Assembly: GCA_023382435.1 (NCBI GenBank)
Contig: JAHDVS010000001.1
Location: 99,882 to 163,881, forward strand
Origin: Thermoleophilia bacterium
GTDB lineage: Bacteria > Actinomycetota > Thermoleophilia > Gaiellales > Gaiellaceae
Direction: 5' to 3'
DNA length: 64,000 bases
In this document: one piece after another, positions 50,500 through 59,068 of the stretch
How positions within the stretch are numbered: the stretch's first letter is position 1
Layout: each line of letters opens with the position of its first letter
Program-made: the position numbers and the translations under genes
Notes under the pieces: model-generated
Seen by the model: only the letters and a program-made list of their open reading frames with translations
Told to the model about the DNA's origin: nothing
The model's database searches: none

Positions 50500-51231
50500 A
50501 TGTCGGCGTCCGCTCGGATCCTGCTCGTCGAAGACGACGAAGCGATCGGTCGCTCCCTCCACGACCTCCTGGTCTCCGAGGGCCACCTCGTCGACTGGCA
50601 GACCACCGGCTCGGGCGCGCTCGAGGCCGCTCGCACCCTGCCGCCCGACCTCGTGCTGCTCGATCTCGGCCTGCCTGATCGCGACGGGATCGAGGTCTGC
50701 CGCGCGCTTCGCCGCGCCGACGGACAGCTCGCGATCGTCGTCCTGACCGCCCGCGCGGCCGAGATCGACGTCGTGCTCGGCCTCGACGCCGGCGCCGACG
50801 ACTACCTGACGAAACCGTTCCGGCTCTCCGAGCTGCTCGCCCGCGTCCGCGCGCACCTGCGTCGCCGCACCCAGCCAGCGGAGCAACCCGCGGCGGGGGC
50901 GATCCGCGTCGATCGGGCCGCCCGTCGCGCCTGGTGCGCCGATACCGAGCTCAAGCTGCGACCGAAGGAGTACGAGTTGCTCGCACTGCTCGTCGCCGAG
51001 GCCGATCGTGCCGTGCCCCGCGCGCGGATCATGCGCGAGATCTGGGGCGAGAACTGGTTCGGGCCGACGAGGACGCTCGACACTCACATCGGCTGGCTGC
51101 GCCAGAAGCTCGCCGAGGCCGGCGCACCTGACGCGATCGTGACGCTCCGCGGGATCGGCTACCGGCTCGAGTCGTCCCCCGCGGCCATCAGCAGCAGCGT
51201 GAACGTCGTCGACGGCGCCGAGCCGTCGTAA
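50500..51231 (+). CDS. OmpR-family response regulator
   Basis: 243 residues from ATG 50500. Receiver with SARILLVEDDEAIGRSLHDL, phospho-Asp in LVLLDLGLPD, Lys in YLTKPFRLSELL; winged helix LRPKEYELLALLVAEADRAV ending GIGYRLE. About 20 extra C-terminal residues overlap the 3' end of the opposite-strand kinase gene. It probably controls the divergent lipoprotein-ABC operon and itself through the phased repeats. Confidence 0.93.
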   Translation: MSASARILLVEDDEAIGRSLHDLLVSEGHLVDWQTTGSGALEAARTLPPDLVLLDLGLPDRDGIEVCRALRRADGQLAIVVLTARAAEIDVVLGLDAGADDYLTKPFRLSELLARVRAHLRRRTQPAEQPAAGAIRVDRAARRAWCADTELKLRPKEYELLALLVAEADRAVPRARIMREIWGENWFGPTRTLDTHIGWLRQKLAEAGAPDAIVTLRGIGYRLESSPAAISSSVNVVDGAEPS

Positions 51232-52457
51232 GAGAGTCTCCCGCCCTCGGCTTCGGCCAGCGAGCGGGCGAGTGCCAGCCCAATCCCTGTTCCCGCCGCG
51301 CCCGGGTCGCGGCGCGCGAACAGCCGCGCCGGATCGCCGCCGACGCGCCCCTCGTCGCGGACGTCGAGCGCGATCGCCGGTCCGACCGCCCGCGCGGCCA
51401 GCGTGACGACGCCACTGCCGTGCTCGCTCGCGTTGCCGACGAGGACACGCACGATCTCGCGGGCCGCCCGTGCCGGCACGTGTCGAGCGGCGATCCGGCG
51501 GTCAAGCTCGAGCCGAAGCGGCCGCCCGGAGCGCGCGAGGGCGCCCCGCCACTCCGCCTCCGCCTCCGCCAGCAGCTCACCCACCGTGACTTCCTCTGCG
51601 CGCCCGGTGGGAGTGTCCCTCGCGAGCCCGAGCAAAGTCTCGATCGTCTCCTCGAATCGCTCGACCTGCGCCAGCGCCTTCTCCGCCAGCGCCGCCTCGC
51701 GCGTCTCGCCCCTCAACGAGGCGGCCTCGAGCTCGAGCCGCAACGCCGCCAGCGGCGTCCGCAGCTGGTGCGACGCGTCGGCGGTGAACGCGCGTTCGCG
51801 CTCGAGCACCCAGGCGAGCCGCCCAGCGGTACGCGCCAGCGCGCCAGACGCCGCGTCGAGCTCCGCAATGCCGCTTGTCGAGGCGCTGAGGGTGAAGTCA
51901 CCGGAGCCGAGACGTTCGGCATCCGCGGCCAGCCGCTCCACCGGGCCCGCCAGCCGGCGCGCCAACCACAGGCCAATCGCGACCGCGAGCGCGACCGCGA
52001 GCACGCCGAGCGCGAACAGCCCGAGTCGGGCGCGCAGTGACCGGGAGGAGACGACGCTCTCGTCGCGCGCAGCGCGAACCGCGCCGATCACCTGCTCGTC
52101 CCGCGACACCGGCACAGCCACCACGAACTCCTCGTTCGCCGCCGTATCGGCCACCGAACCGCCAAGCGCCGCCAGCACCGTCGCGTCCGCACGCGAAGGC
52201 CCCTCGCCGGTCACACGGGCCCCGGCTGCCGAGTAGAGACCAACCCGGGTGCCTCTGGGCTGGGAAGGGAGCTCGACCGGATCAGCGCCGTCGAGCGTCA
52301 AGCCGACCTGCAACCCCGCCTCCGCAGCGATCCGCTCCAACCGGATCACCTCCTCGTCGCGATACAGACTCCCGACCAGAATCCCGAGCGGCAGCCCCAA
52401 CACCAGCACCGCCACAACGGAGACGGCTGCGATCGCCGCCAGCACGCGCCGTCTCAC
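51159..52457 (-). CDS. Sensor histidine kinase
   Basis: 432 residues. N-terminal helix, extracytoplasmic loop (about 30-145), second helix, HAMP, H-box FTADASHQLRTPLAALRLE, N-box LVGNASEHGSGVV, G-box GTGIGLALARSL. The short ATP lid and NASEH variant are seen in the PdtaS/CutS-like group. It converges on the response regulator gene and overlaps it by 73 bp, unlike the usual codirectional pairing. Confidence 0.92.
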   Translation of the reverse strand: MRRRVLAAIAAVSVVAVLVLGLPLGILVGSLYRDEEVIRLERIAAEAGLQVGLTLDGADPVELPSQPRGTRVGLYSAAGARVTGEGPSRADATVLAALGGSVADTAANEEFVVAVPVSRDEQVIGAVRAARDESVVSSRSLRARLGLFALGVLAVALAVAIGLWLARRLAGPVERLAADAERLGSGDFTLSASTSGIAELDAASGALARTAGRLAWVLERERAFTADASHQLRTPLAALRLELEAASLRGETREAALAEKALAQVERFEETIETLLGLARDTPTGRAEEVTVGELLAEAEAEWRGALARSGRPLRLELDRRIAARHVPARAAREIVRVLVGNASEHGSGVVTLAARAVGPAIALDVRDEGRVGGDPARLFARRDPGAAGTGIGLALARSLAEAEGGRLSYDGSAPSTTFTLLLMAAGDDSSR

Positions 52458-52528
52458 CGATCGCTCCCTGGACTCCGGTTGCGCCTCACCCGGACAGCCT
52501 AGACCCAGCGTTCCGGCCAGCTCACGCC

Positions 52529-52544
52529 GTCAGGCGATTGTCAG
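52529..52544. promoter_or_regulatory. GTCAG direct repeat (11-bp phase) before the haem-binding gene
   Basis: GTCAGGCGATTGTCAG: two GTCAG units 11 bp apart, 24 bp before the GTG of the haem-binding gene. The same element with one change occurs at 55656-55671, which argues for a shared regulator. Confidence 0.6.
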
Positions 52545-52567
52545 GTACCCGTCGGGAGACTACGAGC

Positions 52568-53101
52568 GTGCATACACGCCGATCGAACGGGCAGGCTCCC
52601 GTCAACGAGATCGTCGAGGAGGCCCCCGATGCTCCTCGCCGCTGGCGCAGGTGGATCCTCCGGGCAGGGTTGGCGCTGCTCGTCCTGTTCGGCCTCATCC
52701 AGCTAATCCCATTCGGACATGCCAGCAACCCACCCGTGACCCGCGCCGCGGTGTGGCCTTCCCGTGGCGGCCAGACGCTGGCCGAGGGAGCCTGCTACGA
52801 CTGTCATTCGAACCTGACGAAACGATGGTGGGCGACCAAGGTCGCGCCGATCTCCTGGCTCGCCCAGAACGATGTCGACGGCGGCCGCCCCCAGCTGAAC
52901 TTCTCAAGGTGGGACACCCCGCAGCCGGCCCTCGAGCGCGTCATCGAAGTGGTCCGATCGGGCTCGATGCCGCCGCTGCAGTACAAGCTCGTCCACAGCA
53001 ACGCGCGCCTCAGCGCGGGCGAGCGCACGCAGCTCGTCGACGCGCTCACGCAGCTGTACTTCAGCGATCCTCCCGCCGCTCTGCGCGGGGACGGAGGCTG
53101 A
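52568..53101 (+). CDS. Haem-binding domain protein (single CxxCH, membrane-anchored)
   Basis: 177 residues from GTG 52568. A basic N-terminus, one membrane helix (about 38-57) and a domain with CYDCHSN, the covalent haem motif, plus WATKVAPISWLAQNDV and SGSMPPLQYKLVH. This is the Haem_bd family of small extracytoplasmic c-type haem proteins. Its electron partner is unknown. It lies between the two two-component systems and carries the GTCAG operator. Confidence 0.85.
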   Translation: MHTRRSNGQAPVNEIVEEAPDAPRRWRRWILRAGLALLVLFGLIQLIPFGHASNPPVTRAAVWPSRGGQTLAEGACYDCHSNLTKRWWATKVAPISWLAQNDVDGGRPQLNFSRWDTPQPALERVIEVVRSGSMPPLQYKLVHSNARLSAGERTQLVDALTQLYFSDPPAALRGDGG

Positions 53102-53108
53102 GGCAGAC

Positions 53109-53447
53109 GTGATCGCCGCGCTGCTCGCATGTCCGCGGCTGCTCGTCTATGCGGCACTGTTCGGGCTGATCGCGGGCGAGTCGTCCGGGGTGCCGCTACC
53201 GGGCGAAACCGGCCCGATCGCCGCGAGCGCGCTCGCCGCACACCACGCCGGCGTCTCGATCGTCGTGGTGGTAGCAGTCGCCGCGCTCGCCGCCATCGTC
53301 GGCGACAACGTCGGCTTCGCCCTCGGCCGCCGCGGCGGCCGCTGGCTGCTCGGCCGCGACGGACGCTGGGCGACGGCGAGACGCCGCTACCTCGAACGCG
53401 GCGAGCGCTTTGACACCTGCGGGCGTCCCACCGACCCGGGCGGTTGA
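53109..53447 (+). pseudogene. Truncated DedA-family membrane protein
   Basis: 112 residues against a usual 200 or so. The N-terminal DedA signature is clear (GVPLPGETGPIAASALAAHH and AIVGDNVGFALGRRGGRWLL). After YLERGERF the sequence departs into a short unrelated tail and stops; the second half of the family does not continue downstream in any frame I read. A deletion is the likely cause. Confidence 0.8.
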
Positions 53448-53594
53448 CACGATTCGCAATTGATCGGGGCTGACCCTGAAGGTGAGGCGCTCAGTGCCAG
53501 AGCCGACGGGCAGGCGATGTGCTCGTCGGCATCTTGCTCCCGACCGCAGGCCTCTGGTCTGCGATCGGCGGCCACGGAGATACTGGTAGAGGCG

Positions 53595-54269
53595 ATGGCT
53601 GAACCGACCCCGCTCATCCTGGTGCTGGAGGACGACCCCGACTTGCGCTCGCTGCTACGGCGGGGCCTGCGGGAGGAGGGCTTCGCGGTCGAGGCGATGG
53701 CGACCGCGGCAGAGCTGCTAGATCGGATCTCAGCGCTCGACCCCGACGCACTCGTGGTCGACATCGGTCTCCCCGACGCCGACGGGCGCGACGTCGTCCA
53801 GGCGTTGCGAGCCCGAGGGGTCGGAGCGCCTGTGATGTTCCTCACCGCGCGCGACGCGCTGCCCGACCGGCTGGCCGGGTTCGCGGCGGGAGGCGATGAC
53901 TACCTGACAAAGCCGTACGCGTTCGCGGAGCTCGTCGCGCGCCTGCGCGCGCTCGTCCGCCGCGGCGGTGCCGATGTCGCGCTGCTCGTCGGTGAGATGC
54001 GGCTCGATCCGGCAACACACAACGCGTCGGTCCGCGCGGCAGCCGTGGCGCTGACGCCGACGGAGTTCCGGGTACTCGCGCGGCTCGCTGCGACCCCCGG
54101 TGCGGCGGTGCGTCGCCAGGACCTCGTGCGGGCCGGATGGCCGTACGGCGCGATCGTCCACGAGAACACGCTCGACGTCTGCATACGCCGCATCCGCCGC
54201 AAGCTCACGACCCTCGAAGGAGCACCCGAAGTCGTGACCGTCCACGGCGTCGGCTATTCGCTGCGGTGA
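53595..54269 (+). CDS. OmpR-family response regulator
   Basis: 224 residues from ATG 53595. Receiver LILVLEDDPDLRSLLRRGLR, phospho-Asp DALVVDIGLPD, Lys YLTKPYAFAEL; winged helix LTPTEFRVLARLAATPG ending VTVHGVGYSLR. The stop overlaps the kinase start (TGATG). Nothing clear is seen in 53448-53594. Confidence 0.93.
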   Translation: MAEPTPLILVLEDDPDLRSLLRRGLREEGFAVEAMATAAELLDRISALDPDALVVDIGLPDADGRDVVQALRARGVGAPVMFLTARDALPDRLAGFAAGGDDYLTKPYAFAELVARLRALVRRGGADVALLVGEMRLDPATHNASVRAAAVALTPTEFRVLARLAATPGAAVRRQDLVRAGWPYGAIVHENTLDVCIRRIRRKLTTLEGAPEVVTVHGVGYSLR

Positions 54270-55612
54270 TGGGGCGGCCGCTTGGGATCCGCACGCGGCT
54301 GCTAGCCGCGATCGTGGCTGCGATCACGCTCGCCCTGGCAGTCGGGGTCGGCACATTCAACGTCCTGCTCCGGCACGATCTCGCGAACAGCGCCCGCTCG
54401 CTCGCGAAAGGGCAGGCGCAGACCGAGCTTTCCACCGTGCAGGTGGTCGACGGCCGGATCTTCTCGCCCGAGCCCCCTGACCGTGTCACGACCGCCCAGC
54501 TCTGGGTGTTCCAGGGGGCGACCGCGATCGAGGTCCCGAGAGTGGCCGCGGACATCGACGCCGCCGCGCGTACGCTGCTGACCGGCCCCGAGCGATCACT
54601 CAGGTTCGAGGAGCGGATGTTGTTGTACGCCATCCCGATCGTGGAACGCGGCATTCGCTTCGGCACCGTGGTCTCGGCCGTCTCGCTCGAACCGTACGAG
54701 TCGACCGAGCACGCGGCACTCATCGGCTCCGTACTCCTGGCTGTCGCGCTGCTGACTTCCGTCGCGCTGATCGCACGCTGGATGCTGAGCCGCGCCCTGC
54801 AACCCGTGGCGGCGATGACCGCGAACGCCGCCGCCTGGAGCGACCATGACCCCGCCCGCCGTTTCGCAGTCGGAAAGCCCCACGACGAGCTGACCCGGCT
54901 CGGGGCGACGCTCGACACGCTGCTGGAACGAATCTCGGCCAGCCTGCGCCACGAGCAACGCTTCACCGCCGAGCTCTCGCACGAGCTGCGCACCCCGCTC
55001 GCCCGGGCCAAGGGCGAGACCGAGCTCGCGCTTCGACGGGAACGCTCTCCCGAGGAGTACCGCGCCGCGCTCGAGACCGTCGACCGCAACCTCGACGAGA
55101 TGACGGCCACCGTCGAAAGCCTGCTGGCCGCGGCCCGCCACGAAGCCACCAGCACCGAGGCCAACGACATCCGAGATGCCGTTCAGCATGCAGTGACCGC
55201 AGTCGCCGCCGAGTACCCGTCGGTACATGTCCGGCTCACCAGCCCGGATCGCCCGGTGCTCGTCGCCGTCGAGCCGGACCTGTTCGCAAGCATGCTGCGA
55301 CCTCTGCTCGAGAACGCCTGTCGGTACGGTCGCACAGCAGTCGCCGTCAACGTCGGCGACGACGGCTTCTCCGTCTGGGTCGACGTCGTGGACGACGGAC
55401 CCGGCGTCGCAAGCGACGAAGTCAGCCGGATCTTCGAGCCAGGCTACCGCGGGCGGGCGGGAACCGCAGTCGGCCGCGGCTCGGGACTCGGCCTGCCGCT
55501 CGCACGACGACTCGCAGCAAGCGCCGGCGGCGAGATCAGCGTCGGCCCGGCCGTCGCCGGCGGCGCGTTCATCCTCCGCCTGCCACTGGCCGCGGCTGGC
55601 ACGCGCTCCTGA
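54269..55612 (+). CDS. Sensor histidine kinase
   Basis: 447 residues. Two membrane helices flank an extracytoplasmic domain (about 32-150); HAMP; H-box FTAELSHELRTPLARAKGET; N-box LLENACRYG; G-boxes DDGPGV and GRGSGLGLPLARRL. It is a normal codirectional partner of the preceding regulator. Confidence 0.93.
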   Translation: MGRPLGIRTRLLAAIVAAITLALAVGVGTFNVLLRHDLANSARSLAKGQAQTELSTVQVVDGRIFSPEPPDRVTTAQLWVFQGATAIEVPRVAADIDAAARTLLTGPERSLRFEERMLLYAIPIVERGIRFGTVVSAVSLEPYESTEHAALIGSVLLAVALLTSVALIARWMLSRALQPVAAMTANAAAWSDHDPARRFAVGKPHDELTRLGATLDTLLERISASLRHEQRFTAELSHELRTPLARAKGETELALRRERSPEEYRAALETVDRNLDEMTATVESLLAAARHEATSTEANDIRDAVQHAVTAVAAEYPSVHVRLTSPDRPVLVAVEPDLFASMLRPLLENACRYGRTAVAVNVGDDGFSVWVDVVDDGPGVASDEVSRIFEPGYRGRAGTAVGRGSGLGLPLARRLAASAGGEISVGPAVAGGAFILRLPLAAAGTRS

Positions 55613-55655
55613 CGCAATCCGGCGAGTCCCATTCGACGAGCCCGGCTTGCACGCG

Positions 55656-55671
55656 GTCAGGCGAGTGTCAG
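55656..55671. promoter_or_regulatory. GTCAG direct repeat before the COG4705-like gene
   Basis: GTCAGGCGAGTGTCAG, differing from 52529-52544 at one position, with the units again 11 bp apart and 23 bp before the ATG at 55695. Confidence 0.6.
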
Positions 55672-55694
55672 ATCCTCCCGGCCAAAGTGGTCGC

Positions 55695-55925
55695 ATGACC
55701 ACATCGACGCAATCGCTCACGCGGTCGCCCACTGGCCGCAGGCTCTTGAACAAGGTGCCGGAGGTCACCCTCTACTTCTGGATCATCAAAGTGCTCGCGA
55801 CGACCGTGGGGGAAACCGCCGGCACCACGGCGACGAGCATCGTTTTTCTCACCACCATCCTCGCCCTCGTCTTCTACCTCGCAGTCACCCGCCGCGACCG
55901 GACACCGGCCCTCGAGCCCGCCTGA
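55695..55925 (+). CDS. COG4705-like membrane protein, shortened
   Basis: 76 residues. The N-terminus NKVPEVTLYFWIIKVLATTV is typical of COG4705 membrane proteins, which are about 250 residues with several such modules. Here only the first helix remains, joined directly to a final helix (ATSIVFLTTILALVFYLAVT) and a short tail. An internal deletion that kept the frame is likely. It retains a GTCAG operator, so it may still be expressed. Confidence 0.65.
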   Translation: MTTSTQSLTRSPTGRRLLNKVPEVTLYFWIIKVLATTVGETAGTTATSIVFLTTILALVFYLAVTRRDRTPALEPA

Positions 55926-55963
55926 TGCACCCGCTCCCGACTTCGAAGGCGCTTTGAGACGCG

Positions 55964-56572
55964 ATGGACTACCGCCTCTACCACGCGATCAACACTTTCG
56001 TCGGCCACCATGCCTGGCTCGGCCGCGCAGCCGGCGCCTTCGAGAGCTGGTCGATCCCGCTGTTCGCCGTCGCGACCTGCCTGCTCTGGCTGCTCGCCCG
56101 ACCCAACAGCTCGAGCCGGTGGAAACAGGCCACCATCGCCGCCCTTGGCTCCGCCGCGCTCGCGCTACTCGCAAACCAGCTGCTCGCTCGCGTGTGGGAG
56201 CGCCCGCGGCCGTACACGTCCCATCTCGACGCGCTCGTGTTCGCCGCGCGATCGCACGACCCCTCGTTTCCGAGCGACCACACGGCCGCCGCGTTCGCGA
56301 TCGCGATCGCGATCTTCCTCTACCAGCGACGCGCCGGCACAGGGTTCCTCGCCGCGGCGGTCTTCGTCGCCGTCGGCCGCGTCGTCGCCGGCGTCCACTA
56401 CCCGCTCGACATCACCGTCGGCGCTCTCGTCGGAGCCCTCAGCGCAGTCGTCGTCACCCTGCTCGCGCGGCCACTCGTCGACCGCGTGGCCCGGCTGCTC
56501 GGACGGGTCACCGACCCCGTTGTCTCACCCCTCTGGAAGCTCGCGAACGATCGCCGCACACACCGCTCCTGA
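55964..56572 (+). CDS. PAP2-family membrane phosphatase
   Basis: 202 residues, about five membrane segments. The three-part catalytic signature is present: RVWERPRPY, FPSDHTAAAF and GRVVAGVHYPLDI. Such enzymes remove phosphate from undecaprenyl pyrophosphate or other lipid phosphates at the membrane. It lies 38 nt after the shortened COG4705 gene, probably on one transcript. Confidence 0.9.
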   Translation: MDYRLYHAINTFVGHHAWLGRAAGAFESWSIPLFAVATCLLWLLARPNSSSRWKQATIAALGSAALALLANQLLARVWERPRPYTSHLDALVFAARSHDPSFPSDHTAAAFAIAIAIFLYQRRAGTGFLAAAVFVAVGRVVAGVHYPLDITVGALVGALSAVVVTLLARPLVDRVARLLGRVTDPVVSPLWKLANDRRTHRS

Positions 56573-56640
56573 CCGGCGGCGAGCCGAGCCCACGAGCAGT
56601 CGTCCCCGCATCCCTGGCTCAGTAGCGTCCCAGGTCGCGG

Positions 56641-56860
56641 TACGTGAGCCGGTGGGTCGGATGCAACTTCATCGCCACGGTCGTGAGCATCCCGTCAGGA
56701 CGTGCCGGAGACCGCCACGGCATAGTCACGTCTTCGCCGTCGGCGTCCCCTGCTTCGCGCTCGCCTACGCGGGGCTCGCCGTCCCCACCACCAGCATCGC
56801 GCTCCTCGCGGTGTTCTTCGCGGTCGCAGGGCCCGCCGCGGCGGCCCCGCTCCGCGGAAG
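56641..56860 (+). pseudogene. MFS transporter fragment, frameshifted
   Basis: VGCNFIATVVSIPSGRAGDR in one frame continues as HVFAVGVPCFALAYAGLAVP then ALLAVFFAVAG in another, together resembling a mid-portion of a major facilitator protein. The switch falls near 56722. No start or end of the gene remains. It abuts an IS110 remnant. Confidence 0.65.
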
Positions 56861-56871
56861 GGGGGCAGCCT

Positions 56872-57148
56872 TGCAGGCACGTGGCGCCGACCCCCTCACC
56901 CGGGCGGCGGCGGCGACCTCGACCTCCCAGCTCAGCCGCTCCAGCGTGTCATGCACGAACCGGGCGCCATTCATCACCTCGATCGCCACCCGCATCGCCT
57001 GCCCGTGGCGCTCCGCGACCCGGCGGGTAGGCGCGACCGGAACATCACCGTCGGGCAGCACGGCCCCTACCTCGACGGGCTCACCCTGCCCGTCGAGCAG
57101 ACAACAATCCAAACGCTTCCGACTGAGATCCAACCCGGCGTGCAACAC
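56872..57148 (-). pseudogene. IS110-family transposase remnant
   Basis: The N-terminal 92 residues or so read LHAGLDLSRKRLDCCLLDGQ and AIEVMNGARFVHDTLERL, the start of an IS110-type DEDD transposase with its first Asp and the Glu. Similarity ends at about the RACK position, where the MFS fragment begins on the other strand. The C-terminal Ser-containing half is missing, so it is inactive. The interval 56573-57223 thus holds only debris. Confidence 0.75.
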
Positions 57149-57177
57149 ACGAAAGGGCCTGCTTCGCGGTAGCTCTT

Positions 57178-57202
57178 CGGTGGCACACGGAGCGTGCCAC
57201 CG
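57178..57202 (-). terminator. Hairpin downstream of the prepilin peptidase gene
   Basis: CGGTGGCAC / GTGCCACCG, 9-bp perfect stem with a 7-nt loop, 22 nt after the prepilin peptidase stop (minus strand). It has no T-run. It could also be part of the old IS110 flank. Confidence 0.5.
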
Positions 57203-57223
57203 AGGCGGCCCGCTTCATGGCAT

Positions 57224-57988
57224 TCAGTACAGGCCGAGGTAGCTCGAGAGGATCGCGTCGCCGGCAAAGAGCGCGACCAACGAGCCGATGGCTAGAAACG
57301 GCCCGAACGGGATTGCCACCTTGCGCGCGGCGACGCCGTGACGGGCGAGCAGCACGACCCCCACCGAGAGCGCGGCCAGCATGCCGACCATCATCGCCAC
57401 CGCCACCGGCTTTCCGAGCGCGGCGCCCATCAGGAGCGCGAGCTTGACGTCGCCCATCCCCATTCCCCTCGGGTGGGCGAGCACGGCCGCGAACAGGAAG
57501 CCCGCCGCCGCGAGCGCCGCTAGCGTCCACTCGAGCGCCCGCTCCGGGAACAGCGCGATCTGGCAGGCGAGCACGACCGCGGCGGCCGGAAGGACGATCA
57601 CGTCGGGAATGATCCGCCGCTCGATGTCGATTGCCGAGAGCACGACGAGGACGGAGACGAAGAACGCGGCCACGAACGCGCTGCCGCTGAGCCCGAAGCG
57701 GGCGAAGCACGCCGCGACGAGCACCGCGGTCAGAAGCTCGACGAGCAGGTAGCGCACGCCGATGCGCTCGCGGCAGCTCCTGCAGCGCCCGCGCAGCAGG
57801 AGGTACGAGACGATCGGGATGTTGTCGTACCAGGCAATCGCGGCGCCGCAGGAGACGCAGGCCGAGCCGGGGCGCGCGAGCGAGCGCCGCTGCGGCACGC
57901 GCGCGGCGACGACGTTCAGGAAGCTGCCTACGGCGAGTGCGGGAGCGAGGGCCAGCGCGGCAAGCGAGAGCTGCATCTCGTGTCTCAT
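57224..57988 (-). CDS. pilD: Prepilin peptidase (type IV leader peptidase)
   Basis: 254 residues from ATG 57988; an ATG four codons later is possible. The N-terminal methylase-type zinc region has two Cys pairs (CVSCG, CRSC). The aspartyl protease pair lies in LSAIDIERRIIPD and GMGMGDVKLAL. About eight membrane segments. It cleaves the pilin leader after the Gly of REGG and N-methylates Phe1. It is 15 kb away from pilB and begins a second pilus/cell-wall group. Confidence 0.94.
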   Translation of the reverse strand: MRHEMQLSLAALALAPALAVGSFLNVVAARVPQRRSLARPGSACVSCGAAIAWYDNIPIVSYLLLRGRCRSCRERIGVRYLLVELLTAVLVAACFARFGLSGSAFVAAFFVSVLVVLSAIDIERRIIPDVIVLPAAAVVLACQIALFPERALEWTLAALAAAGFLFAAVLAHPRGMGMGDVKLALLMGAALGKPVAVAMMVGMLAALSVGVVLLARHGVAARKVAIPFGPFLAIGSLVALFAGDAILSSYLGLY

Positions 57989-58031
57989 CGGCGTGTGGCG
58001 GCCCGGCCTTGAGACCGGCATCGCGGCTCCG

Positions 58032-59036
58032 CTATCGCTTCGAGAGCCGCAGGACCTCCGCGAGGGCCGCCCGGGCCTCCTGCTCGCTCGCTGCGCTCCA
58101 GCCGAACCGGCGCTGGACGTCCTCGTCGACGCGGATCAGGATCCTGAGTGCCTCGGCTCCGTGCCACCAGCCGAACCCGGCCCCCTTGACGATCCAGGCG
58201 TGCTGGTAGCGAAAGTGATCGAGGAGCTCGGCACTCGGGCCGGCCGCGGACGCGATCCGCCGCTCGAGCTTCTCGGCCCGCCGGGGCAGCGGGATCTCGC
58301 CGAGCGGCTCGCGCGGAGCACCGGGCACGACGAACGCCGGCGGGCGCTTCTGCGTCTTCTTCGCACCATCCGCGTCGGGCTCGGAGGCCGCGGTGTCCTT
58401 AGAGGACGTCTGCTCGACCTCGATCGTCTCGGTCTCGCCCTTCTCGCCGTCGCTTGCCTCCGGCGCCTCTCCGGTCGGATCGGTCTCGGTCTCGGGAGCG
58501 GTCGGGTCGGTCTCGGCCGGGCCCTCCTGGGTCTCCGCCGGGGCATCCTCGGAGGGCTCGCCGTCTCCCTGCGGGGGCGCGCCGGCGGTCTCGGGCTCGC
58601 CGCCATTCGCGAGCACGAGCTCGGTGCCCTTGTACGGCGACGCGGCCTGTGGCACCCCCCGCTCCTCGTAGTCCGGGTTCACCTCGAGCTTCAGCTCGAT
58701 CACCGGGGCGCCGGTGTCGACGACGCGCGTGCCGGGCTTCACGCCCTGCTCCTCGACGAGGTTGACCGCGTAGCCCTCGACCTTACCCTTGACTTTCCAG
58801 GCGAAGCCCGCGTCCTCGAGCACTCCCTTCGCGAAGACGTACGGGAGGCCGCGCACGTCGGGAACGACGAGCGGCCCCGTCTCGAGCGTCTCGGACGCCG
58901 CCGGGTCGGGCACGGCCAGCACCGGCGGCGCCGGCGCCTCGGCGTCCTGGGCGAGCGTGAGCGTGGCGGTACCGAGCAGCCAGACTGCGATCAGGACTAC
59001 GAGCCGGACTGCGAACGTGGGAAGGCGTGCGCGCAC
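58032..59036 (-). CDS. Exported PASTA-domain protein
   Basis: 334 residues from GTG 59036. Signal peptide (about 1-30), one PASTA domain (about 57-118: VVPDVRGLPYVFAKGVLEDA, VKPGTRVVDTGAPV), an acidic Glu/Thr/Pro linker (about 140-225) and a C-terminal domain with FRYQHAWIVKGAGFGWWHGA. PASTA domains bind peptidoglycan or lipid II fragments; here there is no kinase or transpeptidase attached. It lies between the prepilin peptidase and a MurT-type ligase. Confidence 0.85.
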   Translation of the reverse strand: MRARLPTFAVRLVVLIAVWLLGTATLTLAQDAEAPAPPVLAVPDPAASETLETGPLVVPDVRGLPYVFAKGVLEDAGFAWKVKGKVEGYAVNLVEEQGVKPGTRVVDTGAPVIELKLEVNPDYEERGVPQAASPYKGTELVLANGGEPETAGAPPQGDGEPSEDAPAETQEGPAETDPTAPETETDPTGEAPEASDGEKGETETIEVEQTSSKDTAASEPDADGAKKTQKRPPAFVVPGAPREPLGEIPLPRRAEKLERRIASAAGPSAELLDHFRYQHAWIVKGAGFGWWHGAEALRILIRVDEDVQRRFGWSAASEQEARAALAEVLRLSKR

Positions 59037-59068
59037 ACTCCCGCAATCGGCATCCTGGCCCCCGGCCT

